A program made the translations under genes and the position numbers. A stretch of DNA of 19,731 nucleotides. Origin: QNZT01 sp964651755. Lineage in GTDB: Bacteria; Campylobacterota; Campylobacteria; Campylobacterales; QNZT01. The notes below the pieces were generated by a model. It did not search any database. It had not been told where the DNA came from and saw only the letters and a program-made list of their open reading frames with translations. The DNA lies in the NCBI GenBank assembly GCA_964651755.1, contig CAZYZD010000035.1, positions 1 through 19,731 on the forward strand. The letters are read 5' to 3'. Within the stretch, counting starts at the first letter, position 1. Every line of letters begins with the position of its first letter. Below are positions 14,335 to 19,731 of the stretch, piece by piece.

Positions 14335-15206
14335 TAACCGATCAGTGTTTCAAGTACTGCCATCCTTACAAATACACCGTTTTTGACCTGTTCAAGTACA
14401 TGACAGCGCGGGTCAGCCAGCATAGCATCATCGATGTCTATATTCCGGTTTACAGGTCCGGGATGCATGATCATGATATCACGGTCTCCGATCAGCTTCC
14501 GGGTAATACAGAAATCAGTGGCGTAATCTTTTAAAGAGGCATAAATTTGATTGGTATGGCGTTCTGTCTGTGTTCTCAGACTCATGATGATATCGACATC
14601 GTCGATGATTTCCTGAATATAGTGTGTTTTACGATATGCCTTGATACGCGGCATAAAATGCGGAGGTGCCACAAGGGTGATATCGAGTCCGAAACGTGAA
14701 AGGAGTTCAATATTGGAGTTTGCGACACGGGAGTTTTTGATATCACCCACAATAGCGATTTTTTTGCCTTCTATATCCGGAAAATGTTCCATAATCGTAA
14801 AGAGATCCAGCAGTGCCTGTGTAGGATGGGCATGGGCACCGTCACCGCCGTTGACAATCGGACAGTTGACATAATTGGAGAGAATTTTCGGGACACCGGC
14901 ATTTTGATGACGTACTACGATTGCATTTGGTTCCATGGCATCGAGGTTGGCTGCCGTGTCGAAAAGCGTTTCTCCCTTACTTGAAGAACTTTTGGAAACA
15001 TCCAGGCTCACTACCTCTGCTCCCAGTTTTTTGGCTGCTACTTCAAAACTGCTTCTGGTACGCGTTGAGTTTTCAAAGAAAATAGTAATAATCAGTTTAT
15101 TCTCAAGCGTTTTGACAATATCTCCGTTTTTAAACTTTTTTGCCTGTTTAAAAAGTGTTTCAATCTCGTCTTTGGTAAAATCTGCTGTATTGATTAAATG
15201 TTTCAT
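14334..15206 (-). CDS. pyrB: Aspartate carbamoyltransferase catalytic subunit (PyrB)
   Basis: 290 residues. Joins carbamoyl phosphate and aspartate in pyrimidine synthesis. Carbamoyl-phosphate binding motif FENSTRTRSSFE (44-55), the swinging loop SKSSSSKGET with Lys77 (71-80), HPTQALLD (127-134) and HPGPVNR near the C-terminus. The subclass FENSTRTR, rather than FEPSTRTR, is familiar in this phylum. No regulatory subunit (pyrI) or pyrC-like gene adjoins it. It heads the pyrB-pabB-pabC-like-SspB-like run; GAAG five bases before the ATG is a modest ribosome site. Confidence 0.96.
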   Translation of the reverse strand: MKHLINTADFTKDEIETLFKQAKKFKNGDIVKTLENKLIITIFFENSTRTRSSFEVAAKKLGAEVVSLDVSKSSSSKGETLFDTAANLDAMEPNAIVVRHQNAGVPKILSNYVNCPIVNGGDGAHAHPTQALLDLFTIMEHFPDIEGKKIAIVGDIKNSRVANSNIELLSRFGLDITLVAPPHFMPRIKAYRKTHYIQEIIDDVDIIMSLRTQTERHTNQIYASLKDYATDFCITRKLIGDRDIMIMHPGPVNRNIDIDDAMLADPRCHVLEQVKNGVFVRMAVLETLIG

Positions 15207-15277
15207 GATAACTTCATGTTAGCATAAAAGCTCTTCACAATCGCTTCACGTTTTGGTATTATCATGAAGATATCAAA

Positions 15278-15305
15278 ACAGGAAAGTTTCCTGTACAGAT
15301 ACTGT
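15278..15305. promoter_or_regulatory. Operator-like palindromes between pyrB and the glycine-zipper gene
   Basis: ACAGGAAA-G-TTTCCTGT (15278-15294) is a perfect 17-bp odd-centred palindrome. It abuts a second smaller one, ACAG-ATA-CTGT (15295-15305), giving alternating ACAG/CTGT half-sites. They lie in the 194-base divergent gap, 72 bases before the pyrB start codon and about 100 before the other gene. There is no upstream gene on the plus strand for a terminator to serve, so a protein-binding site is more likely. The rest of the gap holds a TTGACA at 15320-15325 and a TAAAAT at 15351-15356 that are too far apart to make a standard promoter together. Confidence 0.45.
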
Positions 15306-15400
15306 TTTTCAATTTTGTTTTGACAACTTTTTCGATGCGTCAAAAGGTTGTAAAATCAGGGAAAAACAGAGAGTTTGTAAAAAACTTGAAGGAGATTATG

Positions 15401-15964
15401 ATGAAAAAAATATCAATTTTTTTACCACTTATTGCAGCGTTGGCACTGCATGCGGAATCTATCCAGTATACAACGTATGTCAAAGTGACCAAAAGTATAC
15501 CGGAATATGAAACTGTGATAGAGCGTACGCCGACACAGGAGTGCTGGACAGAAGAGGTGCCTGTAACATACTATGAAACATATGATGCGCCACGCAGCAG
15601 TTACCGTCAGGGTGGAGATACTACGGCAGGTGCTATCATCGGTGGTGTGACAGGTGGTGTATTGGGGCATCAGATCGGCAAAGGTCGGGGAAAAGATGTC
15701 GCTACAGTGGCAGGGGCAGTTCTGGGAACGCTTGCAGGGCAGAATATGGCGAAGGGAAATCAGCAGAGTTACTATGAAGAACCCCGACGGGTTGCAAAAA
15801 CGAGATATGAAAGAAAGAGACGCTGTACGACACGTTATACAGAACGCAAAGTACGTAATTTTGCAGGATATAAAAATATTGCCTATTATAAAGGTAAAAA
15901 AATTGTCAAATATAGTGACAGACGATTGAAGAGAATTCCTTTAACTGTTACAGTTACTTACTGA
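15401..15964 (+). CDS. Exported glycine-zipper protein of unknown function
   Basis: 187 residues from the ATG at 15401, which has AAGGAG six bases upstream; the ATG three bases earlier is too close. Residues 1-18 are a signal peptide (IFLPLIAALALHA). The centre (about 74-117) is a glycine-zipper hairpin, AGAIIGGVTGGVLGHQIG then VATVAGAVLGTLAGQNM, as in outer-membrane 17-kDa-antigen and RcnB/YmgG-type proteins. It is flanked by basic, tyrosine-rich arms. Only two cysteines exist in the mature protein (Cys48 and Cys142), one on each side of the zipper, so they could form a disulfide. Probably sits in the periplasm or outer membrane; no function is assigned. The 3' end overlaps bioD by 11 bases tail to tail. 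Confidence 0.85.
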   Translation: MKKISIFLPLIAALALHAESIQYTTYVKVTKSIPEYETVIERTPTQECWTEEVPVTYYETYDAPRSSYRQGGDTTAGAIIGGVTGGVLGHQIGKGRGKDVATVAGAVLGTLAGQNMAKGNQQSYYEEPRRVAKTRYERKRRCTTRYTERKVRNFAGYKNIAYYKGKKIVKYSDRRLKRIPLTVTVTY

Positions 15965-16601
15965 TTTTCAGCAGAAGTTGGTCAACGATCTCTTCCAGAT
16001 CATGTTGTACTGTATAATAGCCGGGAAAACGGGTATTGTAAAAAGGGTGTGTCGTCTTCAAAAAATCTTCAGGATCGCGAAGATTGACACACCAGTTAAA
16101 ATCAATCTTTTTGTGTTCAAGATAAAAAAGATTCAGAAGAGTATCATTGATACAGCCAAGCCTGTCATGTGTTACTAAAAGTGTCGTAGCGTCAAAGAGT
16201 GTAATAAAATCACTGATGAAGTAGTCTTCATTCACCGGGACAAGCAATCCTCCAGCCCCTTCTATCAACAGTACATCACAGGAAGCTTTCAATATATGAT
16301 ATTTCTCAATAATTGGATCAATATGAATCTTTTTCCCGCCGGCTGCCACGAATGGTGCAGCGGGTAAAGGAAACTGCAGAGGGCAAATATCTTTTGTGCT
16401 GTATTGGTGATACCTTTTGTTTACCTTTTGTATACCTTCAAGTAGTATTGTCGCATCAGCCGGGTATTTGTTTACTCCTGTCTCTATCGGTTTGAAAACT
16501 CCTGGTTCCAGACCTTTTTCACTGAGCATACGGATAAGTTGCAAAGTTGTGTAGGTTTTACCCACATCTGTATTGGTCGCGGTAATAAAGATATCTTTCA
16601 T
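15954..16601 (-). CDS. bioD: ATP-dependent dethiobiotin synthetase (BioD)
   Basis: 215 residues. Closes the ureido ring of biotin from diaminopelargonate, CO2 and ATP. P-loop ITATNTDVGKT (6-16), the catalytic lysine in FKPIETG (Lys37), and LLIEGAGGLLVPVNEDYFISDF. Slightly divergent from the common KPVxSG and GTDTxVGKT forms but all catalytic positions are kept. It stands alone in this window: no bioA, bioB or bioF next to it. It is convergent with the glycine-zipper gene (11-base overlap) and divergent from clpS. The ribosome-binding site is weak. Confidence 0.9.
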   Translation of the reverse strand: MKDIFITATNTDVGKTYTTLQLIRMLSEKGLEPGVFKPIETGVNKYPADATILLEGIQKVNKRYHQYSTKDICPLQFPLPAAPFVAAGGKKIHIDPIIEKYHILKASCDVLLIEGAGGLLVPVNEDYFISDFITLFDATTLLVTHDRLGCINDTLLNLFYLEHKKIDFNWCVNLRDPEDFLKTTHPFYNTRFPGYYTVQHDLEEIVDQLLLKISK

Positions 16602-16685
16602 AATAATAATATTACCAAATTACCAGTTAAGATGAAATTTAGGCACTTATTTATGAACTATTAACCAAAATTCGGTCAAAAATTG

Positions 16686-16691
16686 TATAAT
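16686..16691 (+). promoter_or_regulatory. Candidate -10 element for clpS-clpA-aat
   Basis: TATAAT about 42 bases before the clpS GTG; TTAACC at 16661-16666 is a weak -35 at 19-base spacing. It lies in the 131-base divergent gap with bioD, which is otherwise plain AT-rich sequence. Confidence 0.5.
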
Positions 16692-16732
16692 AATAAATGA
16701 ATATGTTCAGTATAAGTATAAAAGGGTAGCAG

Positions 16733-17038
16733 GTGGAGCGCAAAAACGATGGTGAAGTAGAGTTTGAATCACTAGAAGAGCTTTCTGAGATCAAACGATA
16801 TAAAGTTGTTTTGTTAAATGACGATTTTACCAGCATGGATTTTGTTGTAGAGATCTTGATGGAGCTTTTCGGGCATCCTTTGGACAGTGCGATCAACATT
16901 ATGCTAAACATCCATAGAGAAGGTAGAGGAATCTGCGGTGTCTATACCTATGAGATTGCTGAGACAAAAATCTCCCAGGTACGTAAACGAGCCCTGGAAA
17001 ACGAATATCCATTAAAAGCGATAATGGAGGAAGAGTAG
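16733..17038 (+). CDS. clpS: ClpS, N-degron adaptor for ClpAP
   Basis: 101 residues. It recognises proteins with N-terminal Leu, Phe, Tyr or Trp and passes them to ClpA. Binding-pocket residues line up with E. coli ClpS at an offset of five: Asn29-Asp30-Asp31, Thr33, Met35, Met57 and His61, within LLNDDFTSMDFVVEIL and IMLNIHREGRGICGVYTYEIAETK. TPM is TSM here. The N-terminal ~20 residues are an acidic flexible arm, which in the family enters the ClpA pore. The start is GTG at 16733 with AAGGG (16722-16726) six bases upstream. clpA begins five bases after its stop. Confidence 0.95.
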   Translation: MERKNDGEVEFESLEELSEIKRYKVVLLNDDFTSMDFVVEILMELFGHPLDSAINIMLNIHREGRGICGVYTYEIAETKISQVRKRALENEYPLKAIMEEE

Positions 17039-17043
17039 AAAAT

Positions 17044-19260
17044 ATGTTAAATAAAGAGTTAAATTCAGTTTTAAACGAAGCGTTGGAGTTTGCCAAGAAG
17101 AGCAGACATGAATATGTTACCATAGAGCATGTTTTCTTTTCGTTGCTGACCAACGATCAGGCGATCAAGATATTGCAGAAATGCGGTGCCGATACAGCAT
17201 TTTTACTGGAACGTATCAAAACCCATCTCGATTCAGTTTTTAAACCGCTGGCAGAAGAGAATTATCATGATCCTTTTGAAACTGTGGCGCTTGCAAGAGT
17301 TATTGATTCAATGATTACCAATATCAAAGGTGCTGATAAAAAACAGGCTAGTGTAGGAGATTTGCTTGCTGCACTGTTTGAAGAAGAACGTAGTTACAGC
17401 GTCTATCTTCTTAAGCAGCAGGGGGTTTCCAAACTGGCAATCCTGGAAGCGATTACAGAAGAGAAACATGAAACTGAACAGGTAACCAGTGCTCCCAAAG
17501 AGGATGGCGATCTGGCAAATTACACTATCAACCTCAATGAACTTGCAAGAAGCGGTAAAATCGATCCTGTCATAGGGCGTGAAGATGAACTCAACCGCGT
17601 TATGCAGATACTTTGCCGTCGAAAGAAAAACAATCCTCTGCTTGTAGGTGAACCGGGTGTCGGAAAAACAGCGATTATCGAAGGTCTGGCGCTGAAAATA
17701 GTCAATGACGAGACACCGGAAATCCTGAAAAATGCTTCCCTCTTCTCTCTGGATATAGGAGGACTTCTCTCCGGTACAAAGTACAGAGGTGACTTTGAAA
17801 AACGGCTCAAAGGTGTTTTAAGTGAGCTTGAAGAGATCGACAATGCAATTCTTTTTATCGATGAGATTCATACCATCGTCGGAGCAGGCTCTACAAGCGG
17901 CGGTTCCATGGATTTGTCGAATTTGCTGAAACCGGCACTGGCAAGCGGTGGGATTAAATGTATCGGGGCGACGACTTACAGTGAATTCAGAAACTTTTTC
18001 GATAAAGACAAAGCGTTAAGCAGAAGATTTGCAAAGATTGATGTCGAAGAGCCAAGTATCGAAGATACTTATCAGATTATTCTGGGGCTTCGTGACAAAT
18101 ATGAAGATCATCATAATGTCAAATACAGTGATACGGCGCTGAGAACCTCTGTAGAACTGGCCAAAAAATATATCAATGACAGATTTCTCCCAGATTCTGC
18201 AATCGATTTGATTGATGAAGTGGCAGCATCTTTTCATATTCAGGATGAGAAGAAAACAGATGTTACAGTAAACGATATCGAAAAGGTTATTGCCAAAATA
18301 GCGAATATTCCAAGTCGTCAGGTAAGCTCAGACGATAAAACAGTATTGAAAAATCTTGAAAAAGATCTTAAAAAAGCAGTTTTTGGACAAGATGATGCAA
18401 TTGACGAACTTGCAAAAGCAGTCAAACGTGCACGTGCCGGACTTGGCAGACCTCATGCACCGATAGGTTCTTTCCTTTTTGCCGGACCGACAGGTGTGGG
18501 TAAAACGGAAGTTGCCAAAAAACTTGCAGAAACACTCGGTGTACATTTTGAGCGTTTCGACATGAGTGAATATATGGAGAAACACAATGTTGCCAGACTT
18601 ATCGGTGCACCTCCGGGATATGTCGGTTATGAAGAGGGCGGACAGCTGACAGAAGCGATTCGCAAACATCCATATACCGTGCTCTTGCTGGATGAGGTGG
18701 AAAAAGCGCATCCGGATGTTATGAATATTCTCCTTCAGGTGATGGACAGTGCAACTCTAACGGACAATGACGGTGTGAAAACAGATTTTAGAAATGTTAT
18801 TATCATCATGACCAGCAACCTTGGTGTAAAATCTGCACCGCAGGTAGGTTTCCATAAAGATGAGACACATAAGGCAGAATCTGCTATCGGTGATTTCTTC
18901 GCGCCTGAGTTCAGAAACAGACTTGATGCAGTCGTACACTTTAAACCGCTTGGTGAAGATGTGATGATCAATATTGTCGATAAATTCCTTCATGAACTTG
19001 AAGAACAGCTTGCAGAGAAGAAAATCACAATTGAAGCGACTGAAGAAGCGAAGAGATATTTTGCACAAAAAGGTTTTGATCCAACACTTGGTGCAAGGGT
19101 CATGGGACGTGTAATTCAGGATGAAGTAAAAACACCATTGACAGATGAAGTCCTTTTTGGTGCATTACAAGAAGGTGGTGTGGTGAAACTCTCTATGAAG
19201 GAGGATAAACTCCATATCGAGTATGAATCCGCAAAGCAGGCCGTTGATACCAGAAGTTAA
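17044..19260 (+). CDS. clpA: ClpA, AAA+ unfoldase of the ClpAP protease
   Basis: 738 residues. Hexameric unfoldase that threads substrates into ClpP. N domain about 1-145 (ClpS-binding double repeat), D1 Walker A GEPGVGKT (202-209) and Walker B LFIDEIH (270-276), D2 Walker A GPTGVGKT (481-488) and Walker B LLLDE (547-551). There is no ClpB-type coiled-coil middle domain. The ClpP-docking loop appears as VGF (601-603), where E. coli ClpA has IGL, so it should engage ClpP. Preceded by clpS and overlapped by aat. clpP is not in the window. Confidence 0.96.
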   Translation: MLNKELNSVLNEALEFAKKSRHEYVTIEHVFFSLLTNDQAIKILQKCGADTAFLLERIKTHLDSVFKPLAEENYHDPFETVALARVIDSMITNIKGADKKQASVGDLLAALFEEERSYSVYLLKQQGVSKLAILEAITEEKHETEQVTSAPKEDGDLANYTINLNELARSGKIDPVIGREDELNRVMQILCRRKKNNPLLVGEPGVGKTAIIEGLALKIVNDETPEILKNASLFSLDIGGLLSGTKYRGDFEKRLKGVLSELEEIDNAILFIDEIHTIVGAGSTSGGSMDLSNLLKPALASGGIKCIGATTYSEFRNFFDKDKALSRRFAKIDVEEPSIEDTYQIILGLRDKYEDHHNVKYSDTALRTSVELAKKYINDRFLPDSAIDLIDEVAASFHIQDEKKTDVTVNDIEKVIAKIANIPSRQVSSDDKTVLKNLEKDLKKAVFGQDDAIDELAKAVKRARAGLGRPHAPIGSFLFAGPTGVGKTEVAKKLAETLGVHFERFDMSEYMEKHNVARLIGAPPGYVGYEEGGQLTEAIRKHPYTVLLLDEVEKAHPDVMNILLQVMDSATLTDNDGVKTDFRNVIIIMTSNLGVKSAPQVGFHKDETHKAESAIGDFFAPEFRNRLDAVVHFKPLGEDVMINIVDKFLHELEEQLAEKKITIEATEEAKRYFAQKGFDPTLGARVMGRVIQDEVKTPLTDEVLFGALQEGGVVKLSMKEDKLHIEYESAKQAVDTRS

Positions 19261-19731
19261 CCGCTTTAACTATATCTTCCCCAACCCCAGAGAAGCTTCT
19301 CCTGAAGGATTGGTGGCATGGGGAGGAGACCTTAAACCCGACCGGGTTATATCTGCTTATCTACAGGGAATTTTCCCCTGGTATAATGAAAACGATCCCA
19401 TCTTATGGTGGTCTCCAGATCCCCGACTCGTCCTCTACCCCAAAGATATTAAAATTTCCAAAAGTCTCAGACGCAGTATGAAAAAGTTTGAAGTGCGTAT
19501 AGATACCAACTTCGAAGCGGTAATGCGAAAATGCCGTGATGTGCGTATAGACAACGATGAGGGAACATGGATACTTGAAGAAGTCATAGAGAGTTATGTC
19601 CAAATACATCAAAGAGGTCTTGCCAAATCCTTTGAAGTCTATTTTGAAGGTGAACTGGTAGGAGGGCTTTATGGTATCGATCTTGGTAAAATCTTTTGCG
19701 GAGAGTCGATGTTCGCCACCAAAAGCGATGC
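19223..19731 (+). CDS. aat: Leucyl/phenylalanyl-tRNA-protein transferase (Aat), 3' end cut by window
   Basis: About 169 residues are visible of a usual ~220-230. Aat adds Leu or Phe from tRNA to proteins with N-terminal Lys, Arg (or Met), making ClpS-recognised N-degrons. Clear motifs: IFPNPREASPEGLVAWGGDL, GIFPWYNENDPILWWSPDPR, EGTWI, and ELVGGLYGIDLGKIFCGESMF. The start is uncertain. ATG at 19223 overlaps clpA by 38 bases but its ribosome site is poor (the strong GAAGGAGG at 19197-19204 is about 18 bases away). A TTG at 19244 would begin MIPEVNRFNYIFP, nearer to the usual family start. It forms one operon with clpS and clpA. Confidence 0.93.
   Translation, partial: MNPQSRPLIPEVNRFNYIFPNPREASPEGLVAWGGDLKPDRVISAYLQGIFPWYNENDPILWWSPDPRLVLYPKDIKISKSLRRSMKKFEVRIDTNFEAVMRKCRDVRIDNDEGTWILEEVIESYVQIHQRGLAKSFEVYFEGELVGGLYGIDLGKIFCGESMFATKSD

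Noticed and set aside
15320..15356. TTGACA and TAAAAT as a sigma70 promoter of the glycine-zipper gene
   Set aside because: The boxes are 25 bases apart, outside the workable spacing.
18328..18711. 127-codon minus-strand frame with many cysteines
   Set aside because: Antisense to the second AAA+ domain of clpA; no ribosome site or recognisable motif.
1..19731. CRISPR array, insertion sequence, prophage or integron
   Set aside because: No regularly spaced repeats, transposase, integrase or terminal repeats; gene content and packing are those of a core chromosome.

Overview
The window reads as a stretch of chromosome from a Campylobacterota (Epsilonproteobacteria) bacterium, probably a free-living Sulfurovum/Sulfurimonas-type organism. 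This rests on gene order and protein style: ccoS, gmhB, the uvrD-truB-csrA-ispE-smpB run, the ffh-rpsP-khpA-rimM-trmD-rplS run and clpS-clpA-aat all match arrangements I recall from Campylobacter and its relatives. The genus is inference. Coding density is very high, most neighbouring genes overlap or lie within a few bases, and I see no mobile element, CRISPR array, tRNA or rRNA. No gap exceeds 300 bases.

Layout. 1-369: end of a copper-transporting P-type ATPase (probably ccoI) and ccoS, both for cbb3 oxidase assembly. 539-1802 (+): a secreted TPR protein overlapping gmhB (heptose phosphatase). 1821-3239 (-): two tandem OmpA-domain lipoproteins, the second clearly diverged. 3374-6889 (+): ffh, then after a structured leader the rpsP-khpA-rimM-trmD-rplS translation operon, closed by a hairpin terminator. 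6948-11288 (-): uvrD-truB-csrA-ispE-smpB, an overlapping operon. 11427-12326 (+): a LysR-type regulator divergent from uvrD, with a 19-bp palindrome between them. 12340-15206 (-): pyrB-pabB-pabC-like and a small protein that looks like a divergent SspB. 15401-15964 (+): an exported glycine-zipper protein. 15954-16601 (-): bioD. 16733-19731 (+): clpS-clpA-aat, the bacterial N-degron pathway, with aat cut off by the window end.

How it fits together. Most of the content is core metabolism and information processing. The recurring theme is protein quality control: SmpB (ribosome rescue and ssrA tagging), a candidate SspB-type adaptor, ClpS (N-degron adaptor), ClpA (unfoldase) and Aat (adds N-degrons) all lie within about 13 kb. 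I do not see a wholly novel multi-gene system. The best leads are the SspB-like protein at 12340-12789, a hairpin that presents a textbook CsrA-binding loop over the csrA ribosome-binding site (8416-8431), the long hairpin in the rpsP leader (4756-4796), and two perfect operator-like palindromes (11374-11392 and 15278-15294). Non-ATG starts supported by Shine-Dalgarno spacing or by stop/start overlap are fairly frequent (ffh, trmD and clpS GTG; smpB TTG).
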